64,000 nucleotides of DNA from Enterobacter cloacae (GTDB lineage: Bacteria; Pseudomonadota; Gammaproteobacteria; Enterobacterales; Enterobacteriaceae), in contig NZ_CP056117.1 of assembly GCF_013375935.1 (NCBI RefSeq), forward strand, positions 4,588,001 to 4,652,000. The letters run 5' to 3'. Shown in pieces: positions 44,759 through 53,655 of the stretch. The notes below the pieces were generated by a model. The model made no database searches and was not told the origin of the DNA. It saw only the letters and a list, made by a program, of their open reading frames with translations. The position numbers and the translations under genes are program-made. Position 1 is the first letter of the stretch. The number at the start of each line of letters is the position of its first letter.

Positions 44759-45068
44759 CCAACATCTCCTGTTGTCGTTTCAATGCCAGACGAAGTTCAG
44801 CGATGGGCGTTTTTTGCGTTTTCTTGATAAACACTCGCAGCAGAAAAATGGTCCTTTCCCGCTGGTATACGTAGATCCCACGGCTGTGGATCAGCCCGAC
44901 GGTTCTTATTTCAAACAAGCCATGGGGTAACGGCTTGCTGTCAGGCTCCCGTAGTACGGTCGGGTTAGTGCGTAATTTATCAAGCTGGCGAATCAGCTTC
45001 GCCTGTACCCCCGCAGGCAATGAGAGGATCTCTTCTCTGACGGCCTCATGAACCACAAGTCTGAACAC
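44739..45068 (-). CDS. RelE/HigB-like toxin (phage gp49-like)
   Basis: The 109-residue basic protein matches the gp49/HigB branch of RelE-like mRNA interferases: VREEILSLPAGVQAKLIRQL, LPHGLFEIRTVGLIHSRGIY and the late FLLRVFIKKTQKTPIAELRLA. The family cuts mRNA on ribosomes. The toxin gene precedes and overlaps the antitoxin gene. No damaging mutation is seen, so the pair looks active. It lies between nfsB and the XRE/MFS locus, on the minus strand. Confidence 0.88.
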   Translation of the reverse strand: MFRLVVHEAVREEILSLPAGVQAKLIRQLDKLRTNPTVLREPDSKPLPHGLFEIRTVGLIHSRGIYVYQRERTIFLLRVFIKKTQKTPIAELRLALKRQQEMLDEQEDY

Positions 45069-45206
45069 GGCGTATCATCCCTGATAATATTAGCATATAA
45101 GGCAATTTGCATTAAAGGCTAATTTTGCCTTTCCTGACCTACCTTACCTGCTTTTAGCGGTCTGGGCCGAATCCGCGTCATTTCCCTGAAAGCGTCTCGC
45201 AAAAAA

Positions 45207-46076
45207 TTATTTCCCCTGCGCCTCGAGCCACGCCATCGCCCTCTCCCCCGCCTCGTCCACCGGTAAATAGACCAGCAGCCGCGAGCCGTTTCGCGGCGCG
45301 GAGTACCAGTACATCTGCTGCAGCGTAAAATCTCCCAGCTCGGGATGGGTAAACAGCTTGAGCTGGTTCTCCACGCCGCGCACGTCGTTGCGCTGGTGCC
45401 ACAGGGCCTTAAACTCCTCAGACACCGCAAAGAAGCGCGCCAGCTTCGCTTCCCAGAGCGGGTCGCCACGGTGCTCGGCCATCGCCGCGCGGAAGTAGGA
45501 GACAAAAATCGGCAGCACGTCATCGCGCTTGCCGAGCCGCGCGCGCCATGCCGGATGGGTGAGGAACAGGTAAATACAGTTGCGGTCTTCCGGGGGGATG
45601 TCATTGAAATCAACGCCCATCAGGTGCCCGAAGCTCGCATTCCACGCCACGATATCGAAATTCGGTTTCTGGATGCTGGCAGGCTTCGGCATCAGGGTAT
45701 CGAGCAGGCGGCGCGTGCCTTCGCTGATGCCCTCGCAGCAGACCGCCTGCAGGGCCTCGCCCGGCGGCAAACCGGCAAGCACGAAAAGATGTCGGGCTTC
45801 TGTTGGAGTGCACTGCAGCGCTTTCGCCACGGCGGCCATCACCGCGCCCGACGGGTTGACGTCACGGCCCTGCTCCAGCCAGGTGTACCAGGTCACGCCG
45901 ACGTCAGCGAGCATCGCCACCTCCTCACGGCGCAGCCCCGGCGTGCGGCGGCGTCCGCTGCGCGGCAGGCCGAGGCGCTGGGGATCGAGGCTCTCGCGCC
46001 GGGCGCGCAGAAAAGCGCCCAGCTGCTTGCGGGTGTCATCCTGGAGAGAGACGACGGGTTCAGACATCAGCGCCAT
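45207..46076 (-). CDS. XRE-family regulator with MmyB-like ligand-binding domain
   Basis: The 289-residue protein has an N-terminal HTH (LGAFLRARRESLDPQRLGLP, TPGLRREEVAMLADVGVTWY) and a PAS-like MmyB domain (IVAWNASFGHLMGVDFNDIP to the C-terminus). Such regulators often control nearby exporters or dehydrogenases in response to fatty-acid-like ligands. The ATG at 46076 follows AGGAG by five bases; a second ATG three codons on is less well placed. It diverges from the MFS gene, which it probably represses. The 108-base gap holds both promoters. Confidence 0.9.
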   Translation of the reverse strand: MALMSEPVVSLQDDTRKQLGAFLRARRESLDPQRLGLPRSGRRRTPGLRREEVAMLADVGVTWYTWLEQGRDVNPSGAVMAAVAKALQCTPTEARHLFVLAGLPPGEALQAVCCEGISEGTRRLLDTLMPKPASIQKPNFDIVAWNASFGHLMGVDFNDIPPEDRNCIYLFLTHPAWRARLGKRDDVLPIFVSYFRAAMAEHRGDPLWEAKLARFFAVSEEFKALWHQRNDVRGVENQLKLFTHPELGDFTLQQMYWYSAPRNGSRLLVYLPVDEAGERAMAWLEAQGK

Positions 46077-46183
46077 AAATGCTCCTGCATGGTAGTGGCA
46101 ATACCAGTATAAGCAAGAACTGGTACCCGTTTATCAGATGGTTGATGCTACGACTCTACGCTGTTTGAAGCAATGGAGTCACC

Positions 46184-47620
46184 ATGAATACGTCACTTGT
46201 TTCACCGGGTCGCGCAGGCCTGATATTGCTGTTAACCGGCCAGATGCTGCCGCTGATTGATACCTCGATAACGAACGTCGCGCTGGACGCCATCACGCGC
46301 TCCTTACACGCCACCGCCACCGAGCTGGAGCTGATTGTCGCGCTTTACGGGGTGGCCTTTGCCGTCTGTCTGGCGCCCGGCAGCAGGCTGGGGGATAACC
46401 TTGGCCGCCGTCGCCTGTTTATGTGGGGCGTGGCGAGCTTTGGCCTGGCCTCGCTGCTGTGCGGCATGGCGGGCAACATTGAACAGCTGCTGGCCGCGCG
46501 AATCGTTCAGGGCGCTGGCGCGGCGCTGATAATGCCGCAAATTCTGGCCACGCTGCACGTGACGCTCAAAGGCACCGCGCATGCGAAAGCGATCAGCCTC
46601 TTCGGCGGCATCGGCGGGATTGCGTTTATCGTCGGCCAGATGGGCGGCGGCTGGCTGGTGTCGGCGGATATCGCCGGGCTGGGCTGGCGTAACGCCTTCT
46701 TCATCAACGTGCCGATCTGCCTGGTAGTGCTGGCGCTGAGCCGTCGCTACGTGCCGGAAACCCGTCGCGAAACGCCGTCGCGCATCGACTGGACCGGCAC
46801 CGTCCTGCTGGCGCTTATTCTCTGCTGCCTGCTGTTCCCGATGGCGCTCGGCCCGCAGCAGCACTGGTCGTGGCCGCTGAAGGCCGCGCTGACAGCGATT
46901 ATCCCGCTGGGATACCTGATGGTGCTGAACGCGCGTAAAAAAGAGCGCGATGACGCACATCCGCTGATCCCGCCGCGCCTGCTTCAGCTTCCCAGCATTC
47001 GTTTTGGCGTATTAATTGCGATGCTCTTTTTCAGCGTCTGGTCCGGGTTTATGTTCTGCATGGCGCTGACCATGCAGAGCGGCCTGGAGATGGCGCCGTG
47101 GCAGTCCGGGAACAGCTTTATTGCGCTGGGGGTGACCTATTTTATTTCCGCCTGGTTCGCCCCACGCCTGATTGCCCGCTACAGTACCAGCGCCATCCTG
47201 CTGAGCGGGCTGGCCGTTCAGATTGTCGGCCTGCTGGCGCTGATGGCCACGTTCCGCTACTGGGGTATGCAAAATACCGCGCTGACGCTGGCCCCCGCCA
47301 CCGGGCTGGTGGGTTACGGGCAGGCGCTGATCGTGAACAGCTTCTACCGCATCGGGATGCGCGATATCCAACCTGACGACGCGGGGGCCGCGAGCGCGAT
47401 TTTAAGCACGCTGCAGCAGGCCGCGCTGGGGCTTGGCCCGGCCATTTTCGGCGCGATTCTGCTGCACGGGCTGCATAATGATCACGGCGATTATACCCAG
47501 GCCATTAACGTCTTCCTTATGGTGGAGACCGGCCTGATGGCGATCCTGGCGCTGGTGACGCTGTGCATGCGCCATCGCCTGCGCCTGCCGGCAGTGAAGG
47601 CCTGCCAGGCGGCCAAATAA
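46184..47620 (+). CDS. MFS transporter, DHA2 (14-helix) family
   Basis: The 478-residue protein has about 14 hydrophobic segments and DHA2 marks: motif D1-like [17 protein letters not shown] in helix 1, motif [18 protein letters not shown], and motif C-like [23 protein letters not shown]. Family members (EmrB, QacA) export drugs or toxic organics by proton antiport. It diverges from the XRE/MmyB regulator, suggesting substrate-induced expression. No membrane fusion partner gene is adjacent. The ATG at 46184 follows an AATGGAGTC site. Confidence 0.92.
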   Translation: MNTSLVSPGRAGLILLLTGQMLPLIDTSITNVALDAITRSLHATATELELIVALYGVAFAVCLAPGSRLGDNLGRRRLFMWGVASFGLASLLCGMAGNIEQLLAARIVQGAGAALIMPQILATLHVTLKGTAHAKAISLFGGIGGIAFIVGQMGGGWLVSADIAGLGWRNAFFINVPICLVVLALSRRYVPETRRETPSRIDWTGTVLLALILCCLLFPMALGPQQHWSWPLKAALTAIIPLGYLMVLNARKKERDDAHPLIPPRLLQLPSIRFGVLIAMLFFSVWSGFMFCMALTMQSGLEMAPWQSGNSFIALGVTYFISAWFAPRLIARYSTSAILLSGLAVQIVGLLALMATFRYWGMQNTALTLAPATGLVGYGQALIVNSFYRIGMRDIQPDDAGAASAILSTLQQAALGLGPAIFGAILLHGLHNDHGDYTQAINVFLMVETGLMAILALVTLCMRHRLRLPAVKACQAAK

Positions 47621-47685
47621 GCCGTCGAATTTGCATAATAGATCCGCAGCCGCCATTATGGGGCTGCATCAATACAGGAGACGTT

Positions 47686-48930
47686 ATGCAGGAATTAATT
47701 GCTCAGGTTGAAGAGTTAGGGATTGAAATTAATCACACCACCTCTTTAGTGATTATCTTTGGTATTATTTTTCTTACTGCCCTTATCGTTCATTTTATTC
47801 TGCACAAAGTGGTGCTCCGCGCCTTCGAGAAACGCGCGCGGGCCAGCAGCCATTTATGGCTGCAGATCATTACCCAGAACAAGCTATTTCACCGTCTGGC
47901 GTTTACCCTTCAGGGGATAATCGTCAACGTTCAGGCGGTTCTGTGGCTGCAAAAAGGCAGCGAAGCGGCGGAAATGCTCACCACCTGCGCGAAGCTGTGG
48001 GTGATGGTATATGCCCTGCTCTCCTTCTTCTCGCTGCTGGACGTGATCTTTAACCTGTCGCAGAAAATGGCCACCGCGTCACAGCTGCCGCTGAAGGGGA
48101 TATTCCAGGGCATCAAGCTGGTGAGCGCCATTCTGGTGGGGATCTTAATTATCTCCCTGCTGATCGGCCAGTCTCCCGCCATTCTGATAAGCGGCCTGGG
48201 CGCCATGGCAGCCGTTCTGATGCTGGTCTTTAAGGATCCGATTCTCGGTCTGGTTGCCGGGATCCAGCTCTCCGCCAACGACATGCTCAAGCTCGGCGAC
48301 TGGCTGGAGATGCCGAAATACGGCGCCAACGGCACGGTGACGGACATCGGCCTGACCACCGTGAAGGTGCGCAACTTCGATAACACCATCACCACCATCC
48401 CGACGTGGGCGCTGGTCTCCGACGCGTTCATCAACTGGAGCGGCATGTCCGCCTCCGGCGGCCGCCGCATCAAGCGCAGCCTGAATATCGACACCACCAG
48501 CATTCACTTCCTCGACGAGCAGGAGCAGCAGAAGCTGATTCAGGCGAAGCTGCTGAAGCCCTATCTGGCCGCGCGCCATGAGGAAATTAACCTGTGGAAT
48601 CAGCAGAACGGCGAAGGGGAATCGGTATTAAACCTGCGCAAGATGACCAATATCGGCACCTTCCGCGCCTACCTGAACGAATATCTGCGTAACCATCCGC
48701 GCATTCGCAAAGATATGACGCTGATGGTGCGCCAGCTGGCGCCGGATGCCAACGGCCTGCCGATTGAAATATATGCCTTCACCAACACGGTCATCTGGGC
48801 GGAATATGAAGATATTCAGGCCGATATTTTCGACCATATATTCGCGGTGGTGGATGAATTTGGCCTGCGCATTCACCAGTCACCAACCGGGAACGATATT
48901 CGCTCCCTGGCGGGCGTTATCGCTAAATAA
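47686..48930 (+). CDS. ybdG: YbdG miniconductance mechanosensitive channel
   Basis: The 414-residue protein is an MscS-family channel: five N-terminal helices, then the pore-lining helix ([20 protein letters not shown]) and the cytoplasmic beta domain ([34 protein letters not shown]) typical of YbdG/YjeP-type channels. E. coli YbdG is 415 residues and gives MscM activity during mild hypo-osmotic shock. The ATG at 47686 has AGGAG upstream; the frame's 41 earlier codons overlap the MFS gene and are not used. Its stop codon directly abuts the LacI gene's stop on the other strand. Confidence 0.95.
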   Translation: MQELIAQVEELGIEINHTTSLVIIFGIIFLTALIVHFILHKVVLRAFEKRARASSHLWLQIITQNKLFHRLAFTLQGIIVNVQAVLWLQKGSEAAEMLTTCAKLWVMVYALLSFFSLLDVIFNLSQKMATASQLPLKGIFQGIKLVSAILVGILIISLLIGQSPAILISGLGAMAAVLMLVFKDPILGLVAGIQLSANDMLKLGDWLEMPKYGANGTVTDIGLTTVKVRNFDNTITTIPTWALVSDAFINWSGMSASGGRRIKRSLNIDTTSIHFLDEQEQQKLIQAKLLKPYLAARHEEINLWNQQNGEGESVLNLRKMTNIGTFRAYLNEYLRNHPRIRKDMTLMVRQLAPDANGLPIEIYAFTNTVIWAEYEDIQADIFDHIFAVVDEFGLRIHQSPTGNDIRSLAGVIAK

Positions 48931-49902
48931 TCAGGCGCTGGCGCGGGAAATAAAGCGCCAGCCCATCATCACCCTTTCCGTGGGCGCATCCGGGTTGTCG
49001 ATCTTATTCAAGAGCAGATCGACCGCCTTGCGCCCGATATCCCGCGAGGGCTGCTCGATGGTGGTGAGTGAAATCATCTCCGCCAGCTCGGTGCCGTCAA
49101 AACCAACAACCGCGATATCCTCCGGCACCCGCAGCCCTGCCTGCTGAATGGCGCGCAGCGCGCCCGCCGCCAGCGTATCGGAAACGGCAAATACCGCATC
49201 CGGCGGATTTTCCTTCAGCAGATTTTGCATTGCCGCCATGCCCGCGCCGGAGCTGAGCTCGCTGGCGTACTCCACCGCCTGATAGTCGAGATCCCGCAGG
49301 TGAATGACGCTTTTATAGCCGCGCTCGCGCAGGCGCGCATACTTATAGCTGAGGTCGTGGTTGATCAGGGCGATACGTTTGCGCCCGCCGTCGGCAAGCT
49401 GGCTCACGACGTGCTGGGAGGCATCGACGTCGTTAATCCCCACGCAGGAAACTGCCCCCGCATCCGCGTATTCCGCGCACTGCACCCACGGCGCGCTGCC
49501 GATGAGGGCCGCCAGTTCAGGCAGCTTCGAGAAGGCGTCCATGGTGATAATGCCGTCGACGATTTTGCCGGACAGCAGGCTCAGGCCCGAGCGGGAGCGC
49601 TCAATATCCGAGCCGGAGTTGCAGAGCAGGATCCGGTAGCCGTTCTTCTCCGCCTCGGCTTCGATCCCCTTAACCACCTCGGCGCAGAACGGGTTGGCAA
49701 TGTTCGAGACCATCACCAGGATCATATAGCTGCGGGCGGTGCGCAGCTGACGCGCCAGCAGATTGGGCTGGTAGTTACTCTCCCTGATCGCCTGCATAAC
49801 GCGCTCGCGGTTTTTCGCCTTCACCGTATCGCTGTTATTCAGCACGCGGGAGACCGTCGCCACGGATACCCCGGCCAGCTGAGCGATTTTCTGAATTGAC
49901 AT
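48931..49902 (-). CDS. LacI-family repressor of the sugar operon
   Basis: The 323-residue protein has the LacI HTH and hinge (IQKIAQLAGVSVATVSRVLN, NYQPNLLARQL) and a periplasmic-binding-like effector domain with DGIITMDAFS and VVGFDGTELAEM. It is the last gene of the minus-strand unit MFS, isomerase, dehydrogenase, regulator. Two identical GTAATCGATTAC palindromes upstream of the first gene are the expected binding sites. The sugar effector is unknown. Its stop codon abuts the ybdG stop codon without any spacer. Confidence 0.93.
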   Translation of the reverse strand: MSIQKIAQLAGVSVATVSRVLNNSDTVKAKNRERVMQAIRESNYQPNLLARQLRTARSYMILVMVSNIANPFCAEVVKGIEAEAEKNGYRILLCNSGSDIERSRSGLSLLSGKIVDGIITMDAFSKLPELAALIGSAPWVQCAEYADAGAVSCVGINDVDASQHVVSQLADGGRKRIALINHDLSYKYARLRERGYKSVIHLRDLDYQAVEYASELSSGAGMAAMQNLLKENPPDAVFAVSDTLAAGALRAIQQAGLRVPEDIAVVGFDGTELAEMISLTTIEQPSRDIGRKAVDLLLNKIDNPDAPTERVMMGWRFISRASA

Positions 49903-49977
49903 AGCGACGATACATCCTGCGGTTAGCGTTTTGTGCAGGCTATCATAAATTTGTTGCCCGGCGAACCGGGCAACGCG

Positions 49978-51120
49978 TCATTGTTCAACGCGCACCCAGC
50001 GCTGCTGCTGATGGCTTTTCACAATGGCATCAATGATATACATCACGTTTGCGCCGTCATGGAAGGTTGCGAACAGCGGCGCCTCCGGCATCGCGCCCGC
50101 CTGTACCGCCCGGTAGAACTGCGCCATCATATTTTTGAAGGCATCCGGCCAGCCTTCAATGTGCCCGCCGGGGAAGTGGGCGCTGTCGGCCACATCGCGG
50201 TTCATCAGCCCCGGATCGTCGCTCAGCGCCTGGTTGGCCTGCGCGCGATGGCCGATCCACAGCCGCTGAGGGATTTCCTGATCCCACGCGACGGACCGCT
50301 CGCTGCCGTTTACCTCAAACGTCAGGCGGTTTTTGCGCCCGGCGCTCACCTGCGAGACGCTAAAGCTGCCCTTGCTGCCGTCGTCAAAGCGGAACAGCAC
50401 CGAACCAAAATCTTCGGTGGTAACCGGTTTGTCTTCATACTCCGCCCGCTCGCCGTGGGAGAAGGTCTGGTTTCCCCCCACGCTGGCCTTACGCGTCGGC
50501 CAGACGATGGATAAGTCGGCCATTACCTCTGTAATACGCCTGCCGGTCACGAACTGCACCGTATCGCACCAGTGGGAGCCGATGTCCGCCACCGCCCGCG
50601 ATGCGCCGCCGAGGGCAGCATCCACCCGCCAGTTGTAGTCGGTTTCCAGCAGCATCCAGTCCTGCAAATAGCTGCCGTGCGAGGCAAACAGCCGCCCGAC
50701 GCTGCCCGCGCGCATCATGCTCGCCGCCTGGCGCACCATCGCAAACTGGCGATAGACGAAGCTCACGCCGTGCACCACGCCCGCCTGCTCCGCCAGGGCC
50801 ACCAGCTCGCGCGCCTCTTCCGGGGTCATGCACAGCGGTTTTTCGGAAAATACGTGCTTGCCCGCGCGCAGGATCTTGCGGTTGATCTCCGCGTGCAGGT
50901 GGTTCGGCGTGCAGTTGTGCACCACGTGCAGATCGGGGTACGCGAGCAGCTCCTCCACGCTGCCGCAGGCGTGCGGCACGTTAAGCTGGCGCGCTTTCTC
51001 CTGCGCCCGGGCAAACGATCCGTCGCAGAGCGCCACCACCTGCACAAACCCGAGGCGCCTGAGCGCCTCGATATGCGCCGGGCCGATAAACCCGCTGCCG
51101 ATAATGCCGACGTTAATCAT
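49978..51120 (-). CDS. Gfo/Idh/MocA-family oxidoreductase
   Basis: The 380-residue enzyme starts with an NAD(P)-binding Rossmann fold (INVGIIGSGFIGPAHIEAL) and the family motif EKP in KHVFSEKPLCMTPEEA. The second domain carries the catalytic-lysine/histidine region (ADIGSHWCDTVQFVTG). It oxidises or reduces a sugar or inositol-like compound. The ATG at 51120 is used: the start matches family N-termini, and the frame's 33 earlier codons overlap the isomerase gene. It overlaps the isomerase end by eight bases, so the genes are coupled. Confidence 0.93.
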   Translation of the reverse strand: MINVGIIGSGFIGPAHIEALRRLGFVQVVALCDGSFARAQEKARQLNVPHACGSVEELLAYPDLHVVHNCTPNHLHAEINRKILRAGKHVFSEKPLCMTPEEARELVALAEQAGVVHGVSFVYRQFAMVRQAASMMRAGSVGRLFASHGSYLQDWMLLETDYNWRVDAALGGASRAVADIGSHWCDTVQFVTGRRITEVMADLSIVWPTRKASVGGNQTFSHGERAEYEDKPVTTEDFGSVLFRFDDGSKGSFSVSQVSAGRKNRLTFEVNGSERSVAWDQEIPQRLWIGHRAQANQALSDDPGLMNRDVADSAHFPGGHIEGWPDAFKNMMAQFYRAVQAGAMPEAPLFATFHDGANVMYIIDAIVKSHQQQRWVRVEQ

Positions 51121-52137
51121 CGTTGCCCCCTGCGGCAAAATCATCAAACGCGCGTCCGGAAACGGGAATGATGTGGCGGCGGATAAACTCGCTGCCCTCC
51201 CTCGCGCCGGTATCGCCATCCTTCAGGCAGCACTCCCACTCCAGCACCGCCCAGCCGTCGTAGTCGTACTGGGTCAGCTTGCTGAAGATGCCCCGAAAGT
51301 CGATCTGCCCGTCGCCGAGCGACCGGAAGCGCCCGGCGCGTCCGATCCACGGCTGATAGCCGCCGTAAGCGCCGCTGCGCCCGCTGGGGCGAAACTCGGC
51401 GTCCTTAACGTGAAACGCTTTAATACGCTTATGGTAGATGTCGATGAAGGTCAGATAATCCATCTGCTGCAGCAGCATATGGCTCGGATCGTAGAGGATG
51501 TTGCAGCGCGGATGGTTATCCACCAGGGCAAGAAAACGCTCGAAGGTCACGCCGTCGTGCAGATCTTCCCCGGATGCAGCTCAAAGCAGACGTCAACGCC
51601 CTGCTCGTCGAAGGTGTCCAGAATCGGCCGCCAGCGGTTAGCCAGTTCCTGAAACGCTTCCTGAAAACGCTGCTCGTTATGCGGCGGCCAGGGGTAGAAA
51701 AACGGCCACGCCAGCGAGCCGGAGAAGGTGGCATGGGCCTTCAGGCCTAGCCGGGCGGACGCCACCGCCGCCTGCATCAGCTTTTCCGTTGCCCACGCCC
51801 GGCGCGCCGCATCGTCACCGCGCACGGACGCGGGGGCGAAGTGGTCAAACGCGTCGCTGTAAACCGGGTTCACCGCCACGAGCTGCCCTTCCAGATGGGT
51901 CGACAGCTCGCTGATGACCAGCCCGTGAGCGGCCAGCCTGGCGGTAACTTCGTCGCAGTAGGCCTGGCTCTCTGCGGCTTTCTCGACATCAAAAATGTGC
52001 GGATGATTGCAGGGGATCTGCACCGCCCTGTAGCCCTTCGCCGCGGCCCATCCGGCCAGCCCGTCGAGCGTGTTGAACGGCGCCTTCTCACCAATAAACT
52101 GCGACAGAAAAATACCCGGTCCCTTAATCGTTTTCAT
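51113..52137 (-). pseudogene. Sugar phosphate isomerase/epimerase, broken by a one-base frameshift
   Basis: The first part (52137 to about 51570) reads IFLSQFIGEKAPFNTLDGLA to GVDVCFELHPG and then stops after KICTTA. A second frame (about 51568 to 51113) continues with FERFLALVDNHPRCNILYDP, DPSHMLLQQMDYLTFID and AFHVKDAEF. Joined, they form one TIM-barrel enzyme of the AP-endonuclease-2-like family with its metal ligands. Adding one G to the C run at 51568-51571 (G run on the minus strand) restores HPGEDLHDGVTFERF. Either the gene is inactive in this strain or the base is a sequencing error in a homopolymer. Confidence 0.88.
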
Positions 52138-52152
52138 ACCACCTCCAGAACG

Positions 52153-53388
52153 TTACGCCTTGTCATCGTCATACCTAAACGTGAGAAGGAAAATCAGCGC
52201 GATCGCCGCGGCAGCCACCGCCGGGATCCACCAGAATGTCACCCACGCCTGCGGCACGGCCTGCCCGGCCACCAGGCGGTTATAGAGCGCGCCGGAAATC
52301 TGCGAGCCGAGCAGCATGCCGATGCCGTAGGTAAACATTACGATCATGCTCTGGGCCTGACCTTTTACCTTTTCACCGGCGACCCGGTCGGTATAGATAA
52401 AGCCGACGACAAAGAAGAAATCGTAGCAGACGCCGTGCAGCAGAATGCCGAGATAGAGCAGGATGCGCCCCTCCTCGCTGACGCCCAGCGCGAACATGGC
52501 ATAACGCACGAACCACGCCAGCATGCCGATCAGCAGCATCACCTTCACGCCCAGGCGGCGGAACAGCAGCGGGATAACCAGCATAAAGAAGATTTCGGAC
52601 ATCTGCCCGAAGGACATGGCGGTGCTAACGTCGGCAATGCCGGCATCCGCCAGATACGAGGCGGTGTAGGCGTAGTAGGTTCCCAGCGGGACGGAGATAA
52701 GCATCGCGCAGACGGAGAAGACGAAAAAGTGGCGGGTTTTGAGCAGCGCGAAGGCATCCGCGCAGAAGAGATCCCGCACCCTGACCGGCAGGCCTTTCGC
52801 CGGAGCCGGCGTGTGCGGCAGCGTCAGGCTGTAGAGAGCCAGCAGCACGGAGCTTGCCGCCGCCACCTGGAAGATGGTGACGCTGGACGCCACGCCGGTG
52901 ACGCCGATAAAAATGCCCGCCACGATCCAGCCGATGGTGCCGAATACGCGCACCACCGGGAAGGTTTTATCCACGTTCGCCAGGCTGTGAAAGGCGATAT
53001 TGTTGGTCAGCGCCAGCGTCGGCATGTAGCAGAGCGTGTAGCCAAACAGCAGGCCAATCAGCAGGGCGCCGTTTTCGGCAATCAGCGCTCCCGGCACGAA
53101 CCACAGGATTGCCGCGCCCGCCAGGTGCATCACCGCCATGACCTTCTGCGAGGCGAAGAAGCGGTCCACCAGCATCCCGAGCACGAACGGCGAAAGAATG
53201 GAGGCGATTGGCCCGGCGGAGAACGCATCGCCAATCAGCAACGACATGTTGTGCCGGGTCATTACCAGGCCGAGCGTGACCGACCAGCTACCCCAGATGA
53301 AGAATTGCAGAAACATCATCAGCGAGAGACGCGGCACCAGCAGCCGGTGTTGCGTTATCGCCTTTTCACCCCTTTCAGTTGACACCAT
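52153..53388 (-). CDS. MFS transporter, nucleoside:H+ symporter (NupG/XapB-like) family
   Basis: The 411-residue transporter has 12 hydrophobic segments and the NHS-family start LMMFLQFFIWGSWSVTLG, followed by FGTIGWIVAGIFIG in the middle. Members take up nucleosides or sugars with protons. It is the first gene of the LacI-controlled unit, so it imports the substrate of the following enzymes. The ATG at 53388 is preferred: the upstream part of the frame would overlap the first operator. A GAGGGTGGGG purine-rich sequence lies upstream. Confidence 0.9.
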   Translation of the reverse strand: MVSTERGEKAITQHRLLVPRLSLMMFLQFFIWGSWSVTLGLVMTRHNMSLLIGDAFSAGPIASILSPFVLGMLVDRFFASQKVMAVMHLAGAAILWFVPGALIAENGALLIGLLFGYTLCYMPTLALTNNIAFHSLANVDKTFPVVRVFGTIGWIVAGIFIGVTGVASSVTIFQVAAASSVLLALYSLTLPHTPAPAKGLPVRVRDLFCADAFALLKTRHFFVFSVCAMLISVPLGTYYAYTASYLADAGIADVSTAMSFGQMSEIFFMLVIPLLFRRLGVKVMLLIGMLAWFVRYAMFALGVSEEGRILLYLGILLHGVCYDFFFVVGFIYTDRVAGEKVKGQAQSMIVMFTYGIGMLLGSQISGALYNRLVAGQAVPQAWVTFWWIPAVAAAAIALIFLLTFRYDDDKA

Positions 53389-53409
53389 GATGAGCCCCAC
53401 CCTCAAAAA

Positions 53410-53452
53410 GTAATCGATTACAAAACGGTTCACGTAAAAAGTAATCGATTAC
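53410..53452. promoter_or_regulatory. Pair of LacI-type operators upstream of the sugar operon
   Basis: The palindrome GTAATCGATTAC occurs at 53410-53421 and again at 53441-53452, both with a following CAAAA. Centres are 31 bases apart, about three helical turns, so two repressor dimers would bind the same DNA face over the promoter. The central CG and the half sites match LacI/GalR-type operators. Confidence 0.88.
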
Positions 53453-53582
53453 AAAATAAAGATCCTGCGGATCGTCGAAGATTTGGGAGGGGGGTCACGA
53501 TAAAGGTGGAGCGGTACATTAAGGGCCCGGCAGGCGCAGTGCCGCCGGGCTTAAACGGGTGCGGCCGGGGTGCGGTCTGGTG

Positions 53583-53620
53583 CCCTCACCCCGACCCTCT
53601 CCCACAGGGAGAGGGGGCAA
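53583..53620. repeat. Dispersed palindromic repeat, third copy
   Basis: CCCTCACCCCGACCCTCTCCC followed after a short centre by GGGAGAGGG belongs to the same repeat family as 35771-35851. A separate GC-rich hairpin (GGCCCGGCAGG ... CCGCCGGGCT) lies just upstream near 53523-53551. Confidence 0.75.
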
Positions 53621-53625
53621 ACATT

Positions 53626-53652
53626 AAAAACGGCAACCAGGTTGCCGTTTTG
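53626..53652 (-). terminator. Intrinsic terminator of pheP
   Basis: The stem CGGCAAC / GTTGCCG with flanking A/T pairs is followed by TTTTT on the minus strand, within 30 bases of the pheP stop codon. The T-rich sequence on the other side makes it usable in both directions. Confidence 0.9.
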
Positions 53653-53655
53653 CTT

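Noticed and set aside
51841..53382. 513-codon plus-strand frame opposite the isomerase and MFS genes
   Set aside because: Composition (Arg, His, Gln-rich) and lack of domains mark it as antisense noise; the minus-strand genes are clear.
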